Positions 1 to 6,851 are shown, counted from the stretch's first letter. The stretch is 10,968 nt of DNA from Thermoplasmatota archaeon (GCA_023489425.1 JAMDCG010000056.1:39407-50374), one strand, 5' to 3'. Numbers and translations: made by a program. The notes: generated from the letters alone by a model not told the origin.

Positions 1-228
1 AATTTTTCCAGAAATTTCATATTCTACGTATCTCTTGATTCAATTTCTAATTTCCTCACGAAAAACCTGTTCATCCTTACCATGAATTTAAGAACATTAA
101 ATTGCCTTGAAGAAAGGACTTACTGACAGCCCGGCAATAGGCTGTTAAGCGAACTGCAAAAATAATCATGAGATAGGAATAAAGCATGTGAAATTCCCTT
201 GTTATTTCAGTTATGTATAAAATGATGC

Positions 229-241
229 AATATTTATGTAT
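229..241 (+). promoter_or_regulatory. Candidate TATA box for the P5C dehydrogenase gene
   Basis: An AT-rich element (AATATTTATGTA) is centred about 26 nt before the ATG at 261. This is the archaeal TATA-to-start distance and would give a leaderless or near-leaderless mRNA. A second TATA-like stretch (TATAAAAT at 217-224) would instead give a leader of roughly 15 nt. No Shine-Dalgarno motif precedes the ATG, which favours leaderless initiation. Position and composition are seen; promoter function is inferred. Confidence 0.45.
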
Positions 242-260
242 GATCCAGACATTTACAATT

Positions 261-1811
261 ATGCCATTCGAAAATGAGGTTACATATGTTAAATATGTAA
301 AAAATGGAAAGGAAAGAGAATTTAATGAATTGTATGACAAGGCCTGTGAGGAAGCAAAGAAGTATATTGGAAAGGAATACAAAAATATTATAGGAAATGA
401 AGTCGAAGAAAGCAATAAGATAAAGCATACGTCTCCAGTTGATGGAAAAGAGATAGGTACATTCCAGGCCGGTTCACAGAAATATGTTGACCAGGCTATT
501 GCCATGCTTAAAAAAGCCCAGAAGTCCTGGTTTAAGTCAGGATATGTGAACAGGGCACGGGTAATGCTGAAGGCTGCTGATCTTCTTTCGAGAGATAAGT
601 TTCTGATTTCTGCACTGCTTGCCTATGAAAATGGGAAGAACAGAACTGAGGCAATGGCCGACGTTGATGAGGGTATAGATTTCCTTAGATATTATGCCCT
701 GAACCTTATAGAAAATCAGGGTTTTGTAAGATTTACTGGTAAGGGATATGAAAATGAGGAAAGTATGTCCTACATGAAACCATACGGCGTTTTTGCAGTG
801 ATTGCACCATTCAATTTCTATGCTATTACAGCAGGAATGGTTGCTGGACCTCTGATTACTGGAAATTCTGTGCTGCTGAAACCATCAAGCGATATACCTT
901 TAACTTCTTACCTTTATGTGAAGACACTGATTGAGGCAGGTGTTCCGGCTGAGAACATTGCATTCATTTCAGGAAAGGGGAGCGAAATTGGACCATACAT
1001 AACATCCCACAGGGACATCTCCGGAATACTTTTCACTGGGTCAAGGGATGCAGGTATTAGTATATTCAGGAATGCAACAAAGGACAGGCCTAAAGTCGTG
1101 ATTACTGAAATGGGAGGAAAGGATACAATCACTGTGACTTCCAGAGCTGATGTTAACAAGGCAGTTAATGGAGTTTACAGAGCCGCTTTTGGATATTCCG
1201 GTCAGAAATGCAGTGCCTGTTCCATTGCATATGTTGAAGATAAGATATATGACCAATTTCTGGCAAAGATAAAGGATATAACAGACAAACTCGTTGTTGG
1301 AGACCCAAAGAAACTTGAAACTTACATGGGACCAGTGATTAACAGGGAGGCAGTTGAGAAATTCAAGAAATATTCTGAGGTAGCCAGAAAAGATGGAAAG
1401 ATTCTATCTGGAGGAAATGTCATTGAAGGTCCAGGAAACTTTGTGAGACCGACAATCGTTACGGATCTTCCGGGGAATTCCGATATCATTAAGCATGAAT
1501 TGTTCCTGCCTTTCCTCGCAATAGTGAAGGTAAAAAGTCTGGATGAGGCCATAGAAAAGATAAACGAATCAGATTACGGCCTGACTGGAGGCATATTCAC
1601 AGAAGACCCGGCAGAAATCCAGAAATATTTCGATGAGGTCGAGGTCGGAACAATATATGCAAACAGGGAAAGGGGAGGTTCCACAGGAGCAATGGTTGGT
1701 TCACAGCCGTTCGTTGGATGGAAACTGAGCGGAATCAGTGGAAAAGGTACCGGTTCATTCTACTATCTGCAGCAGTTTTTAAGGGAACAATCACAGACTA
1801 TTGCCCATTGA
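261..1811 (+). CDS. 1-pyrroline-5-carboxylate dehydrogenase (aldehyde dehydrogenase superfamily)
   Basis: A 516-residue NAD(P)-dependent aldehyde dehydrogenase, most likely oxidising L-glutamate-gamma-semialdehyde (P5C) to glutamate in the cytoplasm as the second step of proline breakdown. The P5C call rests on GQKCSACS at residues 314-321 with catalytic Cys317, which is the signature of that subfamily. The C-terminal STGAMVGSQPF stretch, the YYLQQFLREQSQT tail and the length of about 515 also fit. General-base Glu283 (TEMGGKD), Asn185 (FNF) and the NAD-contacting FTGS at 258-261 are present. The frame is open from an ATG at 213, but the family begins at MPFENE, and the ATG at 261 has a well-placed TATA box, so 261 is chosen. 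An oddity is FVGWKLSG, where FGGWKxSG is usual. No proline dehydrogenase is nearby. It is monocistronic and convergent with lipB. Activity on another semialdehyde cannot be excluded. Confidence 0.9.
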   Translation: MPFENEVTYVKYVKNGKEREFNELYDKACEEAKKYIGKEYKNIIGNEVEESNKIKHTSPVDGKEIGTFQAGSQKYVDQAIAMLKKAQKSWFKSGYVNRARVMLKAADLLSRDKFLISALLAYENGKNRTEAMADVDEGIDFLRYYALNLIENQGFVRFTGKGYENEESMSYMKPYGVFAVIAPFNFYAITAGMVAGPLITGNSVLLKPSSDIPLTSYLYVKTLIEAGVPAENIAFISGKGSEIGPYITSHRDISGILFTGSRDAGISIFRNATKDRPKVVITEMGGKDTITVTSRADVNKAVNGVYRAAFGYSGQKCSACSIAYVEDKIYDQFLAKIKDITDKLVVGDPKKLETYMGPVINREAVEKFKKYSEVARKDGKILSGGNVIEGPGNFVRPTIVTDLPGNSDIIKHELFLPFLAIVKVKSLDEAIEKINESDYGLTGGIFTEDPAEIQKYFDEVEVGTIYANRERGGSTGAMVGSQPFVGWKLSGISGKGTGSFYYLQQFLREQSQTIAH

Positions 1812-1822
1812 TATTAAGATAA

Positions 1823-1830
1823 TTTTTTTT
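1823..1830 (+). terminator. Oligo-T terminator after the P5C dehydrogenase gene
   Basis: A run of eight T on the + strand starts 12 nt after the TGA at 1809-1811. A second run of eight T follows at 1871-1878, inside the 3' end of lipB. Archaeal RNA polymerase terminates at such T tracts without a hairpin. The 20-bp convergent gap makes this the natural end of the + strand transcript. The - strand shows only A here, so the tract does not serve lipB. Confidence 0.6.
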
Positions 1831-1831
1831 A

Positions 1832-2476
1832 TCAAATTTCTAAATTTTCTTTCAGAATCTTCATGAAGAGTTTTTTTTCTTCTTCCATTCTGTATTTTTT
1901 ATCATTGATTTTAGAAACTGAAGTCATCACAGACCAGTCATAGCCACATGGGTTTATGAGGCTGAATTTTTCAAGATCTGTGTTCACGTTCAACCCGATC
2001 CCGTGCATGGTGAACCCTCCCCTGATTGCAAAGCCTGTTGATGATATCTTATGATTGCCAACCCAAACACCTGTTTCCTTCTTGAGCCTGGAATGAGCAA
2101 TTATTCCATGCTGTTCAAGATACTGGATTTCCACTCCGTGTACAAAATTGATCAGGTCAAGGATGTTTATTCCCCTTTGATTCAGGTTGATCAGGAAATA
2201 CGCGGTTATCTGTCCTGGTCCATGGTATGTAATTCCACCACCTCTTTCTATAAAATGAACGTTTTCAAGGTTTGTCGTGTTCCCCTCGTGATGGATACCA
2301 CATGTATAAACAGGATCGTGTTCGCATATAATTATGGATTCCATACCTGATCCTTCAATCATTTCCATGTTAATCCTTCTCTGGAGAGCCAGACCTTCAG
2401 AATAAGGAAGATTTTGAAAAATTGAAAATTCTATTTGCCCGTTTATTTCACTATTTTTCAAGCCTGGATTTAACAT
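1832..2476 (-). CDS. lipB: Octanoyltransferase, lipoate biosynthesis (LipB)
   Basis: A 214-residue cytoplasmic enzyme that moves octanoyl from acyl carrier protein (or another carrier) to the lipoyl-domain lysine of 2-oxoacid dehydrogenase or glycine cleavage proteins. Sulfur insertion follows. Visible LipB signatures are RGGGITYHGPGQ at residues 78-89, the KISSTGFAIR block with catalytic Lys143, and INPCGYDW with nucleophile Cys177; both catalytic residues are intact. Length matches the usual 210-230. The frame is open further upstream, to an ATG at 2527 inside the pckG 3' end. The ATG at 2476 is preferred because it gives the family length and has GGAG 10 nt upstream. It overlaps the end of pckG by 26 nt, so the two are probably co-transcribed and translationally coupled. 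No lipoyl synthase is in the window. Confidence 0.93.
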   Translation of the reverse strand: MLNPGLKNSEINGQIEFSIFQNLPYSEGLALQRRINMEMIEGSGMESIIICEHDPVYTCGIHHEGNTTNLENVHFIERGGGITYHGPGQITAYFLINLNQRGINILDLINFVHGVEIQYLEQHGIIAHSRLKKETGVWVGNHKISSTGFAIRGGFTMHGIGLNVNTDLEKFSLINPCGYDWSVMTSVSKINDKKYRMEEEKKLFMKILKENLEI

Positions 2477-4298
2477 CGTAATATGTCTCCCATAATTCCT
2501 CAGGGAAATGATTTCCAAAAGACTCAAAGAATGGCTTTATTGTCTTTAGTTCTTCGAGGAAACCTTTCCTGTCTATATGGAGTAATTCATTCATGACGTT
2601 TTTATCTATCGTTCCATAATCGAATGAATCCAGTGAAGGTACATTACCCATTGGAGTTTCAACAGCATCCCTTATTTCCCCATTTACCCTCCCAAGTATC
2701 CATTTGACAACATACATGTTATGACTGTATCCGGGCCACAGAAAACCACCATTTGCATCTTTCCTGAACCAGTTGACATTGTATATGCGTGGTGGTTTAT
2801 CCAGTTTCTTGCCGACTTCAAGATAATATTTGAAGTAATCTCCCATGTTATACGGCATGAATGGCCTCATGGCCATTGGGTCATTTCTGAGCTCTCCAAC
2901 CTTTCCGATTGCAGCTGCAGTAGTTTCTACTCTTTGCATTGCTCCAAAAAGTACTCCTTCATTCCAGTTCCTCGCCTCCATTATAAGTGGTAGGAGATCA
3001 CTTCGCCTTCCTCCGAACAGGAAGGCACTGACAGGTGCTCCACCTGGTTTTTCGTAGTCAGGGGACAGGTTTTTGTATTCTTTTATTGGAGTACTGAATC
3101 TAGAGTTGGGATGAGCAGCCTTTTCCTTTCCATCGTATGGGTTGCCTCTCCAGTCTGTAAGTCCCTCAGGCACATCTGGCATACCTTCCCAGTATGGGCA
3201 CTTCCTGGAATCAATTCCAACGTTTGTGAAGAGAGTGTTTCTCCTTACTGCATCCATGGCCCTGGGATTTGTCCTGTAACTTGTATGGGGTGCCACTCCA
3301 AAGAAGCCGTATTCGGGGTTTATTCCTCTGAGTTCGCCATTCACAGGATGCATCCAGGTAATATCATCACTCATTAGGTATGTATCCCATCCTGCTTTTA
3401 GAAATTCCTCGGGAGGCTGGAGCATGGATAAATTGGTTTTACCGCTTGAACTGGGAAATGCGCCGGAAATATAGGTCATTTTGCCGGTGGGTTCCCTGAT
3501 TCCTATGAGCATCATATGTTCGGCCATCCAACCCTCTCTCCTGGCCCTGAAAGAGGCTATTCTCAACGCGTGACATTTTTTGCTCAGGAGTGCGTTTCCC
3601 CCATAATTTGTGTTGAAGCTTATAACCGTGCCCATTCCATCGTTTTCGTCTGGAAAGTGCATTATATACCTCTTTTCCGGGTTAAGATCTGCAGTTGCGT
3701 GCATTCCCAGAACGTATGAATTGCTCAGGGCTATAGGTTTTGCCGTGACTCTCCCTACCCTGGTTATCTTCATGAGGTTAAGAACAACATAAAGGCTGTC
3801 AGTGAGCTCAATACCGCCCTGGCCAAAGGGGGAATCTATGGGACCAAGCCAGTATGGCACAATATAGAGCGTCTTCCCCTTCATTGCTCCCTCAAGGTTT
3901 GATCTGGCTATCTCGAGGGCATCATCAGTATTGAGCCAGTAGTTCGTAGGGCCTACATCATCAGAAGAACCTCGTGTGCAAATATAGGTATCCTTCTCAG
4001 ACCTGGCTACGTCAAACGGCGCACTTCTGTAAAGATATGAATTTGGATATTCAGTTTCGTTCAGCTTTACCAATAAGTTATCTTTTACAAGGCTGTTAAT
4101 TACGTCCTGTTCCTCGTATCCCTCTATAACTTTCACCTCAGGCTTCCCAACGAGAAACCAGTATTCCGATATATCCTTCAATACTTTTTCGGTAAGGCTG
4201 GAATTATAATTACTCATTGCCCGGAAGAACATGCTTCCTCCTGTCAAGTTTTCCATTTCTCCTTTCTGATTTTCCTTTTCTTCTGCCAGACCTAACAT
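2451..4298 (-). CDS. pckG: Phosphoenolpyruvate carboxykinase, GTP-dependent
   Basis: A 615-residue cytoplasmic enzyme interconverting oxaloacetate + GTP and PEP + CO2 + GDP, a gluconeogenic/anaplerotic step. The GTP-type family is clear. GSSDDVGPTNYW (110-121) resembles the substrate loop, and KKCHALRIAS (240-249) with GWMAEHMM (256-263) supplies the Mn ligands, Lys240/241 and His261. AFPSSSGKTN (280-289) is the P-loop with Lys287 and Thr288. SDDITW (310-315) holds the metal-binding Asp, and INPEYGFFGVAP follows. FGGRRSD (428-434) and VNWFRKD with FLWPGYSHN (519-527) line the active site and guanine pocket. The P-loop carries Ser285 where the family normally has a reactive Cys. The ATG at 4298 sits about 31 nt from a TATA box and looks leaderless; a later ATG at 4256 would cut a non-conserved N-terminus. 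It is first gene of a pair with lipB and diverges from a regulator gene. Confidence 0.97.
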   Translation of the reverse strand: MLGLAEEKENQKGEMENLTGGSMFFRAMSNYNSSLTEKVLKDISEYWFLVGKPEVKVIEGYEEQDVINSLVKDNLLVKLNETEYPNSYLYRSAPFDVARSEKDTYICTRGSSDDVGPTNYWLNTDDALEIARSNLEGAMKGKTLYIVPYWLGPIDSPFGQGGIELTDSLYVVLNLMKITRVGRVTAKPIALSNSYVLGMHATADLNPEKRYIMHFPDENDGMGTVISFNTNYGGNALLSKKCHALRIASFRARREGWMAEHMMLIGIREPTGKMTYISGAFPSSSGKTNLSMLQPPEEFLKAGWDTYLMSDDITWMHPVNGELRGINPEYGFFGVAPHTSYRTNPRAMDAVRRNTLFTNVGIDSRKCPYWEGMPDVPEGLTDWRGNPYDGKEKAAHPNSRFSTPIKEYKNLSPDYEKPGGAPVSAFLFGGRRSDLLPLIMEARNWNEGVLFGAMQRVETTAAAIGKVGELRNDPMAMRPFMPYNMGDYFKYYLEVGKKLDKPPRIYNVNWFRKDANGGFLWPGYSHNMYVVKWILGRVNGEIRDAVETPMGNVPSLDSFDYGTIDKNVMNELLHIDRKGFLEELKTIKPFFESFGNHFPEELWETYYDVKSRLEK

Positions 4299-4458
4299 TT
4301 TAAACCTGATACTTCATTTTTTAAGGTATAAAAAGAATTTGTCTCCAGCTTAAGTCAATTGCATATATTCAGTATATAAAATATATAGAATTAAATCTAA
4401 AATCCTTTATTCTTTCAGGTTCAGATATATTTTAATACAATGAGCTATATTCAGGTCG
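4299..4458. promoter_or_regulatory. Divergent promoter region between pckG and the regulator gene
   Basis: 160 bp of AT-rich DNA hold one promoter for each strand. On the - strand, CTTTTTATAC (4334-4325) lies about 31 nt before the pckG ATG. On the + strand, ATATATTTTA (4425-4434) lies about 30 nt before the regulator ATG; both fit leaderless or near-leaderless starts. TTCAGGT occurs twice as a direct repeat (4414-4420 and 4450-4456), flanking the + strand TATA box and reaching almost to the start codon. An AT-only inverted repeat ATATATT-N10-AATATAT lies at 4363-4386. These are possible operator sites, but AT-rich repeats of this size arise easily by chance. Confidence 0.5.
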
Positions 4459-5241
4459 ATGGATTCAGCACTCTCCTTGAAAGATATTAATGTGAATGAG
4501 ATATCCCTGCTTATAAAGATCCTCAAGGGAGAAACAAACCTGACTTTAATGGCAAAAGACCTTGGGATAACACTGCAGGGTGTACGATATTATATTGCTA
4601 CCATGAAGGAGAGAGGGTTTCTCGAAGAGTTCAAGATCACCCCTAAGGGATATGAATACCTGAGTTCTGTAATGAAGCTGCTCAAGGGATTCGTCATAGA
4701 AGGGACAGATATCATCTTTAAATCGACAGACTGGGAGTGTATAAGTGATGATGATTTCAAGACTGGAGCAACTGTTTATCTTTATATGAATGGAGGCTTT
4801 CTGCATGGAGGTAAGGAGAACAGGAACAATGAGGCAATTGCAATTGCTGTAGAAAATGCCAGGGCGGGAAATAAACTAAGGATAAGGGACATAAAGGGCA
4901 TTATAAAAATTAATTTCGGAACGGTGTGGATAGAAACAATAGAAGACCTTAATGACAGTAATTCAGAAATAATAAGGAATAAAATAATAAAATCAATTAA
5001 AACTGATAAGTCGAATGCCAGGATATTTATTATGGGAGAAGGTGCTTATTCGATACTTTCCAGTGAAGTTAATACAAATGTATTTGCACCACTTGCCGGC
5101 GCCTTTGATTGTGCGAACAGGGGACTTGACTCAAAGATATACACAACAGCTGAATCCCTGAACCTAAATTTTGAGGAATTTTCTGCACTTAAGGAAAAAT
5201 TTCCTAATGTGAAAACCAATCTTACAACCTTTAAAATATAA
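4459..5241 (+). CDS. Winged-helix transcriptional regulator with conserved archaeal C-terminal domain of unknown ligand
   Basis: 260 residues. The N-terminus (about 12-68) reads as a winged helix-turn-helix: LMAKDLGITLQGVRYYIATM at 30-49 contains the turn and recognition helix, followed by ERGFLEEFKITPKGYEYL as wing. The rest (about 80-230) resembles the C-terminal domain of a widespread archaeal regulator family (I recall it as DUF7839-like, from memory). Matching blocks are TDWECISDDDFKTGATVYLYM near 90-110, AIAVENARAGNKLRIRDIKG near 128-147, and the late ALAG-type segment APLAGAFDCANRGLDSKIY at 210-228. No enzymatic motif is seen and the effector is unknown. The ATG at 4459 has a TATA box about 30 nt upstream and no Shine-Dalgarno site. 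It diverges from pckG, so it may control itself and/or pckG; this is inference from position only. Confidence 0.75.
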   Translation: MDSALSLKDINVNEISLLIKILKGETNLTLMAKDLGITLQGVRYYIATMKERGFLEEFKITPKGYEYLSSVMKLLKGFVIEGTDIIFKSTDWECISDDDFKTGATVYLYMNGGFLHGGKENRNNEAIAIAVENARAGNKLRIRDIKGIIKINFGTVWIETIEDLNDSNSEIIRNKIIKSIKTDKSNARIFIMGEGAYSILSSEVNTNVFAPLAGAFDCANRGLDSKIYTTAESLNLNFEEFSALKEKFPNVKTNLTTFKI

Positions 5242-5340
5242 TATTAATTGTATATTAATTAAAATATTCCTCTAACGGTTAGTTATGTATAGTTTTTATT
5301 TCCTATGGTAGATTAAATAAATTGGATCAACTTGTATCAA

Positions 5341-5350
5341 TATTTAAATA
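5341..5350 (+). promoter_or_regulatory. TATA box for the speD operon
   Basis: TATTTAAATA is a good archaeal box A and the clearest one in the 160-bp gap after the regulator gene. Transcription would begin near 5371, giving a leader of about 30 nt that contains two Shine-Dalgarno-like motifs. This differs from the leaderless layout of the pckG and regulator genes. The rest of the gap (5242-5340) is AT-rich. It holds a tandem ATATTAATT (5241-5249, 5252-5260), a small palindrome CTAACGGTTAG (5272-5282) and a T5 run at 5293-5297 that could end the regulator transcript. Confidence 0.5.
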
Positions 5351-5380
5351 ATAAGAAATTATGACTAGTTCATACACAAA

Positions 5381-5398
5381 GAGGTGCAATGATGGAGG
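5381..5398 (+). promoter_or_regulatory. Two competing ribosome-binding motifs before speD
   Basis: GAGGTG (5381-5386) and GGAGG (5394-5398) both match the archaeal anti-Shine-Dalgarno sequence. GGAGG is only 3 nt from the speD ATG at 5402, which is too close for a normal site. GAGGTG is 15 nt from it, which is long. GAGGTG is instead 5 nt from an out-of-frame ATG at 5392 (2 nt from one at 5389). The speD frame has a stop at 5390-5392, so speD cannot start further upstream. Confidence 0.5.
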
Positions 5399-5401
5399 AC
5401 G

Positions 5402-5797
5402 ATGAAGGTGGCCGTGGGAATTCATATTCTAGCAGACATGTATGGTATAGAACCAGAGCTTCTGGAGCGAAAAGAGAATTTGATGGAGATAATTGAGAGG
5501 TCCATCAGGGTCGGTAACCTCACAAAAATTTCGTCAGATTATTATCAATTTGAGCCAGTAGGGGCAAGTGGGATCGTTTTGCTTGCAGAATCGCATATAT
5601 CTTTCCACACTTGGCCTGAATACGGAATGATTGCCCTGGATCTATTTACATGTGGAGATCCAGAAAAGGCAGATGTGGCTTTTCAGTACATTAAGGAAAA
5701 GTTGAATCCGAAAGAAGTTCAGTTCGTAAAGCACGAACGTGGTTCAAAGGTGACAGTAAGCAATGCACCACAGCCAGCTGCAACTCAGTTCGTTTAA
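5402..5797 (+). CDS. speD: S-adenosylmethionine decarboxylase proenzyme, class 1B type
   Basis: 131 residues. The small prokaryotic AdoMet decarboxylase makes decarboxylated AdoMet, the aminopropyl donor for spermidine and related polyamines. The proenzyme cleaves itself between Glu63 and Ser64 in LAESHISFHTWPEYG, Ser64 becoming the pyruvoyl cofactor. The catalytic partners His69 and Cys84 (DLFTCGD) are present, each one residue beyond the equivalents I recall for the Thermotoga enzyme (Ser63, His68, Cys83). Length is normal (about 115-135). The start at 5402 is the only ATG in frame before the conserved N-terminus and matches the family start; the reading frame is closed just upstream. It is followed after 8 nt by a membrane exchanger gene, suggesting co-transcription. 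No spermidine synthase or arginine decarboxylase gene is in the window. Confidence 0.95.
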   Translation: MKVAVGIHILADMYGIEPELLERKENLMEIIERSIRVGNLTKISSDYYQFEPVGASGIVLLAESHISFHTWPEYGMIALDLFTCGDPEKADVAFQYIKEKLNPKEVQFVKHERGSKVTVSNAPQPAATQFV

Positions 5798-5805
5798 AGC
5801 TGGTA

Positions 5806-6714
5806 ATGAACCGTAAAAACAATTTTCTAATTTTATTCATAATATTTATAGCTGGTTCTGTCATTTTTTTTACCAGGGAACCCCTGATAAACATAATTTT
5901 GATTATAGCAATCATCTTTGGACTCGACATGAGTTCTGACGAGTTATATGAAGGAATTGAAACGATCACCGGAAAAAAGCCCGGTTTATTTTATGGACTC
6001 ACACTATTCTCGTTTCTTACAAGTTTTGATGAAATTGCCGTATCAGGTACATCGGTGGCCGAAGGATATCCTGGCATATCCATAGGTACACTTGTCGGGT
6101 CTGTTGTTGTGACCCTTATGATTTTTCTTGTGGTGATAAAATTCTCAAGAACAAGGATTGACAGAAAATATGCCCCATTCATACTTATAGTGCCATCATA
6201 CATTCTTCTCCTGTTATTACTTAAAGAAGAAGGATTAATTGCAACATTACTCCTTACTGTTGCAACCATAAGTATTTCTCTCTTCACCTTCTACTACCTT
6301 GGCAGAGAAGATATAGTTGAAAAGGTCCAAGTAGACAGGAACGATGATAAGGCTGGCAGGATAAATATTCTGCAACTTATCTTCTTTACAGCCTGCATCT
6401 TAGTTTTTTCAGTTTATCTATCCAGGGGTACAGCATCCATGGGAATCTATCTCAACATAGGTGAGGTTAACTCAGGATACATTATACCGGGAATTCTAGG
6501 TTCAATTCCAGAGATCGTTGTCATAAGGAGTTCAATTCGAAAGAAAGATTCGAAAAGTGTTGCAGGAATCATAACAGGAAGTACAGTTATAAAAGGGGGA
6601 ATTTTACTTCCCCTTCTGGATTTTGCCTTTAATTATTCTCCATCGTATAACAACTTTACCATGTCTGGAAGCCTGATCATCCTGATTATCACTATTATCC
6701 TGATATTCTTATGA
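5806..6714 (+). CDS. Diverged Na+/Ca2+ exchanger-like (CaCA superfamily) membrane protein
   Basis: 302 residues, strongly hydrophobic, with about ten possible membrane segments (roughly 6-22, 26-42, 60-74, 91-111, 122-139, 142-164, 187-206, 224-243, 253-275, 286-302). Two related halves resemble the alpha repeats of cation/Ca2+ exchangers. In the first, FLTSFDEIAVSGTSVAEG (70-87) leads to GTLVGSVV (94-101). In the second, ILGSIPEIVVIRSSIRKK (230-247) leads to GIITGSTV (254-261). The usual repeat core is GTSxPE; here it is LTSFDE and LGSIPE, so the first repeat lacks the Pro while both keep the Glu (Glu76, Glu236). A polar loop at about 165-186 links the halves. Only 8 nt separate it from speD, with no clear Shine-Dalgarno site, suggesting one transcript. 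The ion carried cannot be told from sequence. Confidence 0.75.
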   Translation: MNRKNNFLILFIIFIAGSVIFFTREPLINIILIIAIIFGLDMSSDELYEGIETITGKKPGLFYGLTLFSFLTSFDEIAVSGTSVAEGYPGISIGTLVGSVVVTLMIFLVVIKFSRTRIDRKYAPFILIVPSYILLLLLLKEEGLIATLLLTVATISISLFTFYYLGREDIVEKVQVDRNDDKAGRINILQLIFFTACILVFSVYLSRGTASMGIYLNIGEVNSGYIIPGILGSIPEIVVIRSSIRKKDSKSVAGIITGSTVIKGGILLPLLDFAFNYSPSYNNFTMSGSLIILIITIILIFL

Positions 6715-6826
6715 ATCATCCACCTGTTTTTCCGTGTCAGGAAATTCTCTTATTTAACATGTATTTGCAAATGCCATGAAAATTGAATGAACATGCTGGG
6801 AATTTGAATATTGTCTTGAAATTAGT

Positions 6827-6851
6827 GAGCCCGAGTTCTATACCCGGGTTC
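6827..6851 (-). terminator. Hairpin spanning the infB stop codon, possible 3' end or stability element
   Basis: On the - strand GAACCCGGGT (6851-6842) and ACTCGGGCTC (6836-6827) form a 10-position stem with one A-C mismatch and one G-T wobble. The 5-nt loop contains the infB TAG. The stem is GC-rich in an AT-rich genome. No T run follows directly on either strand, so it is not a textbook terminator; it could instead protect the 3' end or influence termination of translation. The + strand speD operon ends facing it, with a T5 run at 6727-6731. Confidence 0.35.

Noticed and set aside
1..126. Open frame on the + strand ending at the TGA 124-126, a - strand ATG at 20-18 running off the window edge, and a gene-like - strand reading (KDEQVFREEIRN) broken by a TGA
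   Set aside because: Too short to judge. The + strand translation is Phe/Leu/Ser-rich like an antisense shadow, and the - strand readings have no promoter and an internal stop. None can be supported without flanking sequence.
213..260. N-terminal extension of the P5C dehydrogenase from an ATG at 213
   Set aside because: The extra 16 residues are not family-like, and the best TATA element would lie inside them; the family start and promoter spacing favour 261.
2477..2527. Longer LipB start at the ATG at 2527
   Set aside because: It would add 17 residues translated from inside the pckG 3' end that are not part of the LipB fold; 2476 gives the normal length and has an upstream GGAG.
4363..4386. 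ATATATT inverted repeat in the pckG/regulator promoter region
   Set aside because: It is made only of A and T in very AT-rich DNA, so chance is the simplest explanation.
5241..5282. Tandem ATATTAATT and palindrome CTAACGGTTAG after the regulator gene as repeats or an operator
   Set aside because: Too short and isolated; no further copies seen in the window.
6715..6837. Possible small gene between the exchanger gene and infB
   Set aside because: No frame with a start codon, ribosome site and reasonable length was seen; it is a plain convergent spacer.
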